Below, in pieces: positions 1-7,186 of a stretch of DNA of 13,834 nucleotides. A model generated the notes under the pieces. The model saw only the letters and a program-made list of their open reading frames with translations, was not told the DNA's origin and made no database searches. How positions within the stretch are numbered: the stretch's first letter is position 1; the number at the start of each line of letters is the position of its first letter. The stretch is from Microbacterium sp. p3-SID336. GTDB taxonomy: Bacteria > Actinomycetota > Actinomycetes > Actinomycetales > Microbacteriaceae. The stretch lies in contig NZ_JALXPE010000084.1 of the NCBI RefSeq assembly GCF_025143365.1, positions 1 to 13,834 on the forward strand, written 5' to 3'. A program made the translations under genes and the position numbers.

Positions 1-17
1 CCAGCGAACGAGACGAG

Positions 18-428
18 CTAGTCGAGAATCGCGGTGACTTCGAGCTCGACGAGAACGTCGGGCTCGAAGAGGTAGTCGACCCCGATGAGGGACGCAGGCG
101 GCAGGGGCTGCGGCAGTTCCAGCTCCTCAGCGACGCGCGCGATCCCGTCCATGAAGGGCGCGATCCTCTCAGGTGCCCAGTCGGTGACGTAGAACGTCAT
201 CCGAAGCACATCCTCGAAGGACGCGCCCGCGCCGGTGAGCGCGCGAGCGGTGTTGCGCAGCACCTCCGCGACCTGGCCTGCGAGGTCCCCGGCCGCGAGG
301 GGCTCTCCCTCTGCGCTGCGGGCGACCTGCCCGCTGATGTGCAGATGGCGCGTACCGGTGCCGACGGCGACATGATCGTAGGGCGTGCCGGGCTGAAGGC
401 CGGCAGGGCTGAAGCGTGCAACTGACAT
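18..428 (-). CDS. RidA/YjgF-family protein lacking the canonical arginine
   Basis: 136-aa protein of the RidA/YjgF/YER057c/UK114 fold. Founding RidA enzymes deaminate reactive enamines and imines from PLP enzymes; many paralogues have other or unknown roles. Seen: the N-terminal strand ending LHISGQVA (residues 29-36), the helix QVAEVLRNTARALTGAGAS, the strand VLRMTFYVTD and the C-terminal VELEVTAI. In active RidA a conserved Arg sits in a P-A-R-S/T-x-x-G-V context. Here the stretch reads PPASLIGV, with Ala112 at the Arg position, so classical enamine deaminase activity is doubtful and a divergent Rid subgroup is more likely. I chose the ATG at 428 over the upstream in-frame start at 485 because the protein then has normal RidA length, an AGGA ribosome site lies a few bases before it, and the longer start would run through the candidate operator. 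It diverges from an HxlR regulator and is a likely target of it. Confidence 0.88.
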   Translation of the reverse strand: MSVARFSPAGLQPGTPYDHVAVGTGTRHLHISGQVARSAEGEPLAAGDLAGQVAEVLRNTARALTGAGASFEDVLRMTFYVTDWAPERIAPFMDGIARVAEELELPQPLPPASLIGVDYLFEPDVLVELEVTAILD

Positions 429-455
429 GGAAGGTCCTGTTCGTCCGTAGTGGTT

Positions 456-473
456 TACCATTGATACCTGGTA
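456..473. promoter_or_regulatory. candidate HxlR operator in divergent promoter region
   Basis: Perfect inverted repeat TACCA-N8-TGGTA, in the 76 nt between the ridA-like gene and the HxlR-type regulator. It is flanked by a second, overlapping dyad, TGGT-tt-ACCA at 451-460. Palindromic half-sites spaced by about one helical turn in the divergent intergenic region are what HxlR-family dimers usually bind. The link to this regulator is inferred from position alone. Confidence 0.5.
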
Positions 474-504
474 GGCGAAAGACACTTCAAGGAGACCTGG
501 TTAC

Positions 505-879
505 ATGGGCGATACCGCCGTGCGCGAGGACGAGCTGCGTATCGCAGCGCCGCACCGCGAGTTGCTCGACCAGGTGCTCGATAAGTGGTCGCTCAGCGTC
601 CTCAACGAATTGTGCGAACGGCCGTCTCGATTCAACGCTTTACGACGTGCCATACCCGGCGTGACGCAGAAATCCCTCACGGCGACGTTGCGAAGGCTGG
701 AGCGGAACGGTGTCGTGCAACGTCGGGTCATCAGCACACGTCCGGTGTCCGTCGAGTACCGGATCACGACGCTGGGCAAGACGTTACGGGCGCCAGTTGA
801 CGCGCTCATCGCCTGGGCGGATGAGCAACTGCCGGCCATCGAACGAGCACGCATAGCCTTCGACGAAGACGAGCAGTAG
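505..879 (+). CDS. HxlR-family winged-helix transcriptional regulator
   Basis: 124-aa HxlR/MarR-like DNA-binding protein of usual family length. The core matches the family consensus in order: LDKWSLSVLNELCERPSRF (about residues 25-43), LRRAIPGVTQKSLTATLRRLERNGVV (recognition helix region, about 46-71), and the wing ending VEYRITTLGK. Many HxlR proteins carry a redox-sensing Cys in an N-terminal CP motif. That motif is missing here, and Cys37 in the first helix region is the only cysteine. An AAGGAG ribosome site at 489-494 supports the ATG at 505. It is divergent from the RidA-like gene, with an inverted repeat between them, so autoregulation and control of ridA is the simple model. It converges with the membrane protein gene 43 nt downstream, and I see no convincing terminator in that gap. 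Confidence 0.92.
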   Translation: MGDTAVREDELRIAAPHRELLDQVLDKWSLSVLNELCERPSRFNALRRAIPGVTQKSLTATLRRLERNGVVQRRVISTRPVSVEYRITTLGKTLRAPVDALIAWADEQLPAIERARIAFDEDEQ

Positions 880-922
880 ACGTCAGAACACCTCTCCCAT
901 CGAGGCTCGGCAGTAATCCGAC

Positions 923-1501
923 TCAGCGATCTGCCGGATCGTCCGGTTCTGCGCCGTCCCTGTCTCTCATCCCGGCGTCAACCATGCCCATCGTCGCATC
1001 GAACTGCGTCATGACCAGCGCCGCGGTGCTCGCGAAACCGCATGCGAGAAGGATGAGCAGTGAGGGCACGAAGTCATCCGGTGCGGGCACCCAGCCGCCC
1101 AGTGTCCACGGCAGGACCATGGCGATGACGATGCCGAAGCTCGAGGCCCATTCGTTCACTACGAGAGAGCGAGAGGAGCCGGCCCCGCCTCTCGCGAGGA
1201 TGCGCCGCCCCGTTTCGACGGTCATCGCGACCAAGAGGATGCCGAGGGCGATGAAGCTCAGCGCGCCCCAGAGAGCATCAAGTGACGCGAGCGCGAGCGG
1301 GACGAGCAGAGGGATGGAGTACGCCGTGAACACCCAGCGAATCGATGAGCGAAAGTACCGGTCCGCGGCCTCCGATGCCGCCAGCCGACGATGCATCTCC
1401 GAGTCGATGTAGAAGAACACGCCCACGATGAACGTGCCGAGCATCGTGCCCGATACTCCGGCCAGCCCCAAGAGGAAGTCGTTATCCGCGTTCGGCATCA
1501 T
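923..1501 (-). CDS. small multi-span membrane protein downstream of modABC
   Basis: 192-aa protein that I do not recognise. Hydrophobic stretches suggest about five transmembrane segments, at roughly residues 10-31, 57-75, 76-94, 122-139 and 145-165. The N-terminus is short and the C-terminal tail is acidic and hydrophilic (RDRDGAEPDDPADR). Its start codon lies inside the end of modC (20-nt overlap), with a GAGGGA ribosome site upstream, so it is almost certainly co-transcribed and translationally coupled with modABC. That position suggests a role linked to molybdate uptake or the membrane, but nothing in the sequence identifies an activity. A second ATG directly follows the first (1498), so the start could be one codon later. 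Real coding is supported by the coupled start and by hydrophobic segments in a regular pattern. Confidence 0.78.
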   Translation of the reverse strand: MMPNADNDFLLGLAGVSGTMLGTFIVGVFFYIDSEMHRRLAASEAADRYFRSSIRWVFTAYSIPLLVPLALASLDALWGALSFIALGILLVAMTVETGRRILARGGAGSSRSLVVNEWASSFGIVIAMVLPWTLGGWVPAPDDFVPSLLILLACGFASTAALVMTQFDATMGMVDAGMRDRDGAEPDDPADR

Positions 1502-2210
1502 CTGCGTCCCTCTTTCCCACGAATCGAGCAGCCCATGCTGTGGCAGGTTTTCGAGTCACGTCGGCGAGAGCTCCTTGCTGCACGATGCGCCCTGCATCGA
1601 GGACGACGATCTCGTCGGCAAGCGCATCGACGTCTTCGCGGTCATGAGTGACGAGGATCGTCGGTCCGCCGAACTCACGCAGATGCACGCCGAGGTCGGC
1701 ACGCACCTCGTCGCGGAACTCCACGTCCAGAGCCGCGAGCGGTTCGTCGAGGAGCAGTGCTTTCGGTTCGGATGCGAGGGCACGAGCCAGCGCTACGCGC
1801 TGTGCCTGCCCGCCGGAGAGTGCGCCCGGGTATCTCTCCGCCAGGTCGATCAAGCCGAAGCGGGACAGCCAACGATCTGCGCTGCGCCGGGCCGCGGGCC
1901 ACCTGCTGCCGCGGGCTCTGGCGGAGAAGGCGACGTTCTCGCGCACCGTCAGGTGCGGGAAGAGGAGCAGGTCTTGGAACATGACGCCGATTCCACGCTG
2001 CGCGGCGGGAAGGGATGCCAGGTCCCTGTCTCCGAGCCGCACTGCCCCGTCCACCTCCGTGAAACCCGCGATCGCTGCGAGGATGCTGGTTTTTCCGGCC
2101 CCGTTCGGACCGACAACCGCGAGTACACGGCCGGGCTCTGCTCTGAGTTCGATGATCACGTCGAAAGCGGGGCGTCGAATACGTGCGGAGATCGTCAGCT
2201 GTGCAGTCAT
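1482..2210 (-). CDS. modC: molybdate ABC transporter ATP-binding protein ModC
   Basis: 242-aa ABC ATPase that powers molybdate import through ModB. Motifs in order: Walker A GPNGAGKTS (34-42), Q-loop region GVMFQDLLLFPHLTVREN, signature LSGGQAQRVALARAL, Walker B ALLLDEPLAALD and switch histidine VTHDREDVDALAD. Classical ModC is about 350 aa with a C-terminal TOBE/Mop molybdate-binding domain. This protein stops soon after the nucleotide-binding domain, so that regulatory domain is absent. The ATG at 2210 overlaps the modB stop in an ATGA arrangement and has AGGA upstream. An in-frame extension to 2642 is only the antisense of modB coding sequence and is not used. The 3' end overlaps the membrane protein start by 20 nt. 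Assignment to molybdate rather than another anion rests on the modA neighbour and the cofactor genes. Confidence 0.95.
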   Translation of the reverse strand: MTAQLTISARIRRPAFDVIIELRAEPGRVLAVVGPNGAGKTSILAAIAGFTEVDGAVRLGDRDLASLPAAQRGIGVMFQDLLLFPHLTVRENVAFSARARGSRWPAARRSADRWLSRFGLIDLAERYPGALSGGQAQRVALARALASEPKALLLDEPLAALDVEFRDEVRADLGVHLREFGGPTILVTHDREDVDALADEIVVLDAGRIVQQGALADVTRKPATAWAARFVGKRDADDAERG

Positions 2211-3013
2211 ACGGTTCCTGGCAGCCATCGGTCGCGGAGCGCGAGGAGAACGCTCAGCGATACGGCAAGCAGCACGAGGGCGAGTGCGATCGCGGTGTCG
2301 GGGTCGGAGTTCATCGCGAGATAGGAAGCAATCGGGAGTGTGCGCGTCACACCCGGGAAGGAGCCCGCGAACGTGATGGTCGCGCCGAACTCGCCAAGCG
2401 CGCGGGCGAAGCAGAGCACGGCACCGGCCGCGATCCCGGGTGCCGTCAGCGGTACGGTCACGAGACGAAAGATCTGCCACGGGCTGGCACCCAGCGAAGC
2501 AGCCGCAGTCTCGCTGCGACGGTCTGCCGATCGCAGCGCGCCTTCGACGGCGAAAACGAGGAAGGGCATAGCCACGAACGTCTGCGCGAGCACGACGGCG
2601 CCGGTGGTGAAAGGGATGGTGACGCCAACCTGCGTGAGCCATTGCCCGAGGAGTCCGCGCCGACCCAGCAGGAGAAGCAAAGCGATGCCGCCGACGACGG
2701 GAGGCAGCACCAGCGGGACGGTGATCGCCGCACGCAAGAGGCGCCGCGGCAACACCCGCCAGCGAACGGAACGGCTCAGCAGCACCGCCAGCGGGATACC
2801 GAGGACGAGGCTGAGGCCGGTCGACAACGTCGCCGTGAGCAACGACAGCCCCAGAGCCTGCAGAACCTCCTGTCGGACGAACAGCCCGGCGAGATCACCC
2901 CAGGGTGCGCGCAGGATCAGTCCGAGCAGCGGCAGAACGAGCAGCGCGAGACCGACTACGCCGAGAGCGAGGACGACCGGCTGCAGCCGTTCACGGGGCC
3001 GCGAAGCCGGCAT
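2207..3013 (-). CDS. modB: molybdate ABC transporter permease ModB
   Basis: 268-aa inner-membrane permease of the binding-protein-dependent transport family. About six hydrophobic spans are visible. The first is VVLALGVVGLALLVLPLL near the N-terminus and the last is AIALALVLLAVSLSVLLAL. The cytoplasmic EAA-type coupling loop that contacts ModC is AAASLGASPWQIFRLVTVPL, followed by PGIAAGAVLCFARALGEFGATITFAG, which is typical of ModB. Two starts are possible: ATG 3013, used here because it has AGG upstream and gives a compact N-terminus, or ATG 3037, which adds eight residues and has no clear ribosome site. Either start lies inside the end of modA, and the stop overlaps modC in ATGA, so modA-B-C are coupled. 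Full length, no damage seen. Confidence 0.93.
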   Translation of the reverse strand: MPASRPRERLQPVVLALGVVGLALLVLPLLGLILRAPWGDLAGLFVRQEVLQALGLSLLTATLSTGLSLVLGIPLAVLLSRSVRWRVLPRRLLRAAITVPLVLPPVVGGIALLLLLGRRGLLGQWLTQVGVTIPFTTGAVVLAQTFVAMPFLVFAVEGALRSADRRSETAAASLGASPWQIFRLVTVPLTAPGIAAGAVLCFARALGEFGATITFAGSFPGVTRTLPIASYLAMNSDPDTAIALALVLLAVSLSVLLALRDRWLPGTV

Positions 3014-3779
3014 CCTCGAAGACCTGACGTGCCTCATCCGAGCGGAGGAAGTCGATGAATGCCTGCGCGGCGTCCGGGTTCGTCGCCTCGGCGAGAAGGG
3101 TGAGCGGGTACTTGTTGATCACCTGCTGCGCCTCGGGCACGTCGATGCCCTCTACGGCACTTCCTGCTGCGACGACGTCGGTCACGTAGACCAGCGCGGC
3201 GTCGACCTCACCGAGAGAGACTTTCGTCAGAGCGGCGCGGACATCCTCCTCGAGAGTGTCCGGTTGGGCCTGGACTCCGGATAGGTCGAGCAGCGACTGC
3301 GCTGCAGACCCGCACGGCACTGCGGTATCGCACAATGCGATCGTCAGTTCGGGCCGGGCGAAGTCGGCGAGACCGGTGATCCCGGCGGGATTTCCCACGG
3401 GAACCGCGATCTGCAGTGTGTTGGTGACCAGCACTCCCGGGTCGACCGCCAAGCCAGCATCAACGACGGACTGCATCGTCGCCTCATTCGCCGAGAAGAA
3501 CACGTCAGTCGGAGCACCAGAGATGATCTGCTCGGCAAGCGCCGACGACCCGCCGTAGCTAGCGGCGATGTCGACATCCGCGTTCGCATCCTCGAATCTC
3601 TCCGCGAGGACGTCCATCACGTCGGTCAAGGACGCGGCGGCCAACACCGTCACCGTTCCGGAGATCATGTCATCATCGCCCGCTCCGGCATCGGACTCAT
3701 CGTCTATTGCGCCGGGCGATGAGCAGCCGGCGAGCAGAAGGATGGCGGCGAACGCGGCAAGAAGAGAAGGGGCGCGCAA
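2991..3779 (-). CDS. modA: molybdate-binding lipoprotein ModA
   Basis: 262-aa extracellular solute-binding protein that captures molybdate for ModBC. It has a short positive N-terminus, a hydrophobic stretch and a lipobox LLAGC with the lipidated Cys at residue 19, followed by a Ser/Asp-rich linker, so it is a membrane-anchored lipoprotein. The mature start VTVLAAASLTDVMDVLAERFE and the segments YGGSSALAEQI, DVFFSANEATMQ and QVINKYPLTLL are characteristic of ModA. The start codon is TTG (3777-3779 read on the minus strand), supported by a GAGGAG ribosome site about 9 nt before it and by the immediate signal peptide. It is first in the modABC operon and is transcribed away from the moeB operon across a 173-nt shared control region. 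The protein is complete. Confidence 0.95.
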   Translation of the reverse strand: MRAPSLLAAFAAILLLAGCSSPGAIDDESDAGAGDDDMISGTVTVLAAASLTDVMDVLAERFEDANADVDIAASYGGSSALAEQIISGAPTDVFFSANEATMQSVVDAGLAVDPGVLVTNTLQIAVPVGNPAGITGLADFARPELTIALCDTAVPCGSAAQSLLDLSGVQAQPDTLEEDVRAALTKVSLGEVDAALVYVTDVVAAGSAVEGIDVPEAQQVINKYPLTLLAEATNPDAAQAFIDFLRSDEARQVFEDAGFAAP

Positions 3780-3840
3780 GACAGGAACTCCTCTGGGAAT
3801 CGGCTGGTCAGGCGAACGAAGTCCGCGACCTGTCTCAACC

Positions 3841-3883
3841 CTCCCGCAGCCGAGCTCGTGGGAATGGTCTGCGACTGCGGGAG
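3841..3883. promoter_or_regulatory. 9-bp inverted repeat between modA and moeB
   Basis: CTCCCGCAG (3841-3849) and CTGCGGGAG (3875-3883) form a perfect inverted repeat with a 25-nt spacer, in the 173-nt region between the divergent modA and moeB genes. It could be a DNA operator for a molybdenum-responsive repressor or an RNA stem in the modA leader. I could not match it to the ModE box or to the Moco RNA motif by eye. The 8-mer CTCCCGCA recurs at 10451-10458 in the other Moco control region. Confidence 0.4.
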
Positions 3884-3912
3884 TTTGTCTGCTCCCTGCT
3901 GTCTCGACGCTC

Positions 3913-3946
3913 CCGGCCTCGTCTGCTGGGGCCGGCTCCCTAGCCT
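3913..3946 (+). promoter_or_regulatory. moeB promoter region, leaderless-type -10
   Basis: TAGCCT at 3941-3946 fits the actinobacterial TAnnnT -10 box and is followed by exactly 6 nt before the moeB ATG at 3953, the spacing expected for a leaderless mRNA. Just upstream is a CCGGCC (3913-3918) / GGCCGG (3930-3935) dyad that would overlap the -35 to -10 interval and may be a binding site. No good -35 hexamer is visible. Confidence 0.5.
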
Positions 3947-3952
3947 GAGGAC

Positions 3953-5041
3953 ATGCCAGTCGATCCGCTCTCGCCGATCTTTCAGAGGCAGCGCGTCCTC
4001 GCGGAGTTCGGTGTGCCCGCTCAGGAGCGCCTGGCGAGAGCGCATGTGCTCGTGATAGGCGCGGGCGGCTTGGCGAGCACCCTATTGCCGGTCCTTGCTG
4101 CTGCCGGCGTCGGCACGCTCACGATCGTCGATGACGACACTGTTGCCGAATCCAATCTGCACCGGCAGACGATGCACACGCCGGGTGACGTCGGCCGCGG
4201 CAAAGCTGCCTCGGCCGCCACGAGGCTCGCGGCGCTTGCTCCTGATGCTGAGGTGCGCGCCGTTGATAGGCGTTTCGACGCTGTGACAGCTGAGGATCTG
4301 CTGCACGGTGTGGATGTCCTCGTCGATGCCAGCGACAATCCCGCGACGGTGCTGCTGGCAGACCGTGTTGCCGCTGAATGCGGCATCCCGCTGGTGTGGG
4401 GATCGGCGCTGGGATACGCCGGTCAGGCCGGAGTGGCGTGGGATGCCAGGGGCACCGATTACCGCGACTTGTTCCCGCACGGCTCCGATTCCGATGCGGA
4501 CACCTGCGACGTGATCGGCGTGCTGCCGAGCGTCTGCGCCGTCATCGGGGCCTTCATGGCGACCGAGGCGCTCAAGCTGCTCACCGGCATCGGAGACCCG
4601 TTGATCGGTCGGGTCGCTGCGTACGACGCCCGCACCGGTCGCACCCGCGAGATCGTCTACCGGCGTGACGAATCCACGCGCGCCGCAGTGCAGACCGCGA
4701 CGCCCGCTCCGCAGCCCTCGGATCAGAATGATGTCTCCCCCGAAGAACTGCGCGACCTGCTCATGACGTCCGAACCGCCGCTGCTCGTCGATGTGCGAGA
4801 ACCGTGGGAAGCCGAGATCACGTCGATCCCGGGGAGCGTGCTGATCCCCCTGGGCGAGCTTGCCAGTCGGACTCGAGAACTCGGCACCGGTAATCCGGTG
4901 GTGCTGTACTGTCACCGCGGCGGACGCTCGCGTCAGGCGCTCGATCTGCTTCTCCAACTCGGATTCTCTGATGTGCGGCATCTCACCGGAGGAGTCGACG
5001 CCTGGGCAGTCCGCGTCGATCCCACGGCGAGCAGGTATTGA
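3953..5041 (+). CDS. moeB: MoaD-adenylating enzyme MoeB fused to rhodanese (MoeZ-type)
   Basis: 362-aa two-domain protein. Residues 1 to about 240 are an E1-like ThiF/MoeB domain that adenylylates the C-terminal glycine of MoaD: nucleotide loop GAGGLAS (36-42), acidic VDDDTVAESNLHRQ (59-72), DASDN with Asp128, and likely catalytic Cys185 in TCDVIGVLP. Residues about 260-362 are a rhodanese domain with the active-site loop CHRGGRS (Cys320), which probably delivers persulfide sulfur to make MoaD thiocarboxylate. Oddity: E. coli MoeB binds zinc through two CxxC pairs, but here the only cysteines are 143, 185, 195 and 320, with Asp172 where YRC is usual, so the zinc site is absent. It is first in the moeB-moeA-moaCB-moaE operon and the start is set by the leaderless promoter. 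ThiF-type sulfur transfer for other pathways is possible but less likely here. Confidence 0.93.
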   Translation: MPVDPLSPIFQRQRVLAEFGVPAQERLARAHVLVIGAGGLASTLLPVLAAAGVGTLTIVDDDTVAESNLHRQTMHTPGDVGRGKAASAATRLAALAPDAEVRAVDRRFDAVTAEDLLHGVDVLVDASDNPATVLLADRVAAECGIPLVWGSALGYAGQAGVAWDARGTDYRDLFPHGSDSDADTCDVIGVLPSVCAVIGAFMATEALKLLTGIGDPLIGRVAAYDARTGRTREIVYRRDESTRAAVQTATPAPQPSDQNDVSPEELRDLLMTSEPPLLVDVREPWEAEITSIPGSVLIPLGELASRTRELGTGNPVVLYCHRGGRSRQALDLLLQLGFSDVRHLTGGVDAWAVRVDPTASRY

Positions 5042-5042
5042 C

Positions 5043-6233
5043 ATGCTCCGCACACCGGTCGCCGCACACACAGCCCGAGTCCGCGCGCTCCTGAGCGCCG
5101 TGAGTCAGCGCACCGTCGAGCAGGTCGCCCTGACTCGTGCACTGGATCGGGTGCTCGCCCACCCCGTACGGACTCCGATAGCTCTGCCCCCGTTCCGGAA
5201 CTCACAGATGGACGGCTTCGCCGTCCGTGTGACCGACCTTGCGCGGACACCACGCAGTCTGCCGCTGCGGGGTGAGATCCCCGCCGCCCCCGGAACACCT
5301 GCGCCGCTTGACCCCGGCCATGCCGTCCGGGTCATGACCGGTGCGCCGATCCCGGACGATGCCGACGCGGTCGTCCCTGTCGAACATGCCACCGTCCACG
5401 ACGCGACAGTGACGTTCACGCGGAAACCGGACGCCGGAGAGTTCGTACGAGAAGCCGGCTCTGACCTCGCCGCCGGTGATCCTCTACTGCCTTCCGGCCT
5501 CCGGCTCGCTCCCCGCCACCTCGCGGCACTCGCAGCCGCCGGACTGGACTCCATCCCCGTTCGCTCGCAAGTTCGTGTCGCGGTGATCTCGACAGGAAGC
5601 GAACTGGCCACCCCCGGTGAACCTCTGGCTCCCGGCCAGATCTACGACGCCAACGGCCCCGCGCTCGCCGCAGCGGTGCGGTCCGCCGGTGCCTTCCTGG
5701 CCGATGAGCATCGTGTCGTCGACGACACGGCCGCCTTCGCGCGCGCCCTGGACGCCTCGTACGCGGCGGGAGCCGAGATCGTGCTCACCAGCGGAGGCAT
5801 CTCGGCAGGCAGCTACGAAGTTGTGAGGGAGTTCCTGGAGCCCCTCGGGGCACACATCGATACCCTCGCAATGCAGCCCGGAGGCCCGCAGGCCACCGCC
5901 CTCTACAAAGACGTTCCCGTGGTGTGCTTCCCCGGCAACCCCGTGTCCGCGCAGCTGTCATTCATGCTCTTCATCGAGCCGATCCTCCGCGAGACAGCAG
6001 GCTTGCCTGCACGCCGACCCGAGCCACGGACCCTGGCCGAACCTCTCACCTCTGTCACCGGCAAACGGCAGTTCCGCCGCGGCGTGGCGTTGCCTGAAGG
6101 CCGGGTCGCACCGCTGGGCGGAGCCTCCTCGCACCTTGTCGCCGCCATGGCGGCATCCGACGTGCTCATCGATGTCCCGATCGATGCCGTCACCCTCGAC
6201 ATCGGGACACGCGTGGAGACCTGGAATCTATGA
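5043..6233 (+). CDS. moeA: molybdopterin molybdenumtransferase MoeA
   Basis: 396-aa enzyme that inserts molybdate into adenylylated molybdopterin, releasing AMP, to give active Mo-molybdopterin in the cytoplasm. Motifs in order: PPFRNSQMDGFAVR (Asp57, matching the catalytic Asp of the family), VMTGAPIPDDADAVVPVE, VISTGSEL, GQIYDANGPALAA, TSGGISAGSYEVV, MQPGGPQ and VCFPGNPVSAQLSF, then the C-terminal beta domain. Length is normal for MoeA. The ATG at 5043 lies one base after the moeB stop, with GCAGG upstream. An in-frame extension back to 4860 merely reads through moeB and lacks homology. Its stop overlaps the next gene in ATGA. No key residue is missing. Confidence 0.96.
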   Translation: MLRTPVAAHTARVRALLSAVSQRTVEQVALTRALDRVLAHPVRTPIALPPFRNSQMDGFAVRVTDLARTPRSLPLRGEIPAAPGTPAPLDPGHAVRVMTGAPIPDDADAVVPVEHATVHDATVTFTRKPDAGEFVREAGSDLAAGDPLLPSGLRLAPRHLAALAAAGLDSIPVRSQVRVAVISTGSELATPGEPLAPGQIYDANGPALAAAVRSAGAFLADEHRVVDDTAAFARALDASYAAGAEIVLTSGGISAGSYEVVREFLEPLGAHIDTLAMQPGGPQATALYKDVPVVCFPGNPVSAQLSFMLFIEPILRETAGLPARRPEPRTLAEPLTSVTGKRQFRRGVALPEGRVAPLGGASSHLVAAMAASDVLIDVPIDAVTLDIGTRVETWNL

Positions 6234-7186
6234 ACGAACTGCCGCACCTCGACGATCAAGGCCGGTCGCGGATGATCGACATCGGCGGGAAGGCGATCAC
6301 TCGTCGCACGGCGATCGCGACCGGCCGTCTCGACACGACACCGGCAGTGCTGGAGCTGCTCGCCACCAACCAACTAAGCAAAGCAGACGCGCTCCCGACA
6401 GCGCGGATCGCGGGCATCCAGGGCGCCAAACGCACCAGCGAGCTCGTGCCCCTCGCGCACACGCTGCCCCTGGAGTCCGTCACCGTCGATTTCGAGCTCA
6501 GCACCTCATCGGTGCAGATTCGGGCCGCGGTCGCAGCTACGGCGAAGACCGGCGCCGAGATGGAAGCCCTCACCGCTGTCGCCGTCGCCGGTCTCGCCCT
6601 GCACGACATGATCAAATCCGTCGATCCGGCCGCAGTACTCGGAGACATCCGCCTCATCGAGAAGACCGGGGGCAAGCGCGGGCATTGGGTTGCAGACGCA
6701 CCTGAGCCCACAGAGCGCGGACACGCGGTCGTGATCGTCTCGTCCACGAGCACCGCGGCCGGATCGCGCGATGACCTCACCGGGCCGGCGATCTCAGGTT
6801 GGCTTCGCGACCGCGGGTATGAGGCAGACGAACCCGTGGTCGTCGCTGACGCGGATATCCATCGGGCGCTCGCGGATGCTCTCACCCGCGAACCGGCATT
6901 GATCATCACGACCGGCGGCACCGGTGTGCATCCCGAGGACCGCACGCCCGAGGCAACGAGCGCGGTGATCCAGAGAGCACTTCCCGGCGTCGCCGAGGCC
7001 ATTCGGGCAGCGGGCCGTACGACGACTCCGACAGCCTCGCTCAGCAGAGCGCTTGCGGGGATCGCCGGACGCACAATCGTCATCAATCTGCCCGGATCGC
7101 CACGCGGCGTACAAGACGGCCTCCTCGCGCTGGAACCGCTCCTGCCGCACCTGCACGACCAGCTGGCCGGTGGCGGACATGCCTGA
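6230..7186 (+). CDS. moaCB: fused MoaC (cPMP synthase) and MogA/MoaB (MPT adenylyltransferase)
   Basis: 318-aa bifunctional protein. Residues 1 to about 155 are MoaC, which closes the MoaA product into cyclic pyranopterin monophosphate: MIDIGGKA, Lys67, His77, GAEMEALTAVAVAGLALHDM (108-127), Lys129 and KTGGKRGHW (145-153). The usual PLCHP motif is changed to PLAHT (Ala76, Thr78), although the catalytic His and Lys residues remain. Residues about 163-318 are a MogA/MoaB domain that adenylylates molybdopterin before MoeA acts: TTGGTGVHPEDRTPEAT and NLPGSP. MoaC-MogA fusions are known in actinobacteria. The order fits the operon, joining an early and a late step in one chain. ATGA overlap with moeA and 8-nt overlap with moaE. 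Confidence 0.95.
   Translation: MNELPHLDDQGRSRMIDIGGKAITRRTAIATGRLDTTPAVLELLATNQLSKADALPTARIAGIQGAKRTSELVPLAHTLPLESVTVDFELSTSSVQIRAAVAATAKTGAEMEALTAVAVAGLALHDMIKSVDPAAVLGDIRLIEKTGGKRGHWVADAPEPTERGHAVVIVSSTSTAAGSRDDLTGPAISGWLRDRGYEADEPVVVADADIHRALADALTREPALIITTGGTGVHPEDRTPEATSAVIQRALPGVAEAIRAAGRTTTPTASLSRALAGIAGRTIVINLPGSPRGVQDGLLALEPLLPHLHDQLAGGGHA

Noticed and set aside
891..905. CCTC...GAGG hairpin between HxlR and membrane protein genes as bidirectional terminator
   Set aside because: Only a 4-bp stem and no T-rich tail.
1428..3284. Long plus-strand ORFs across modABC (1428-2324, 2183-3058, 2340-3284)
   Set aside because: They are antisense to modA, modB and modC, which have clear motifs and coupled starts. 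The plus-strand products are low-complexity Arg/Gln/Ser-rich shadow translations.
3780..3952. A canonical ModE box or Moco riboswitch in the modA-moeB region
   Set aside because: I looked for ModE-like AT-rich half-sites and found none, and could not match the Moco RNA consensus by eye. Only the inverted repeat is reported.
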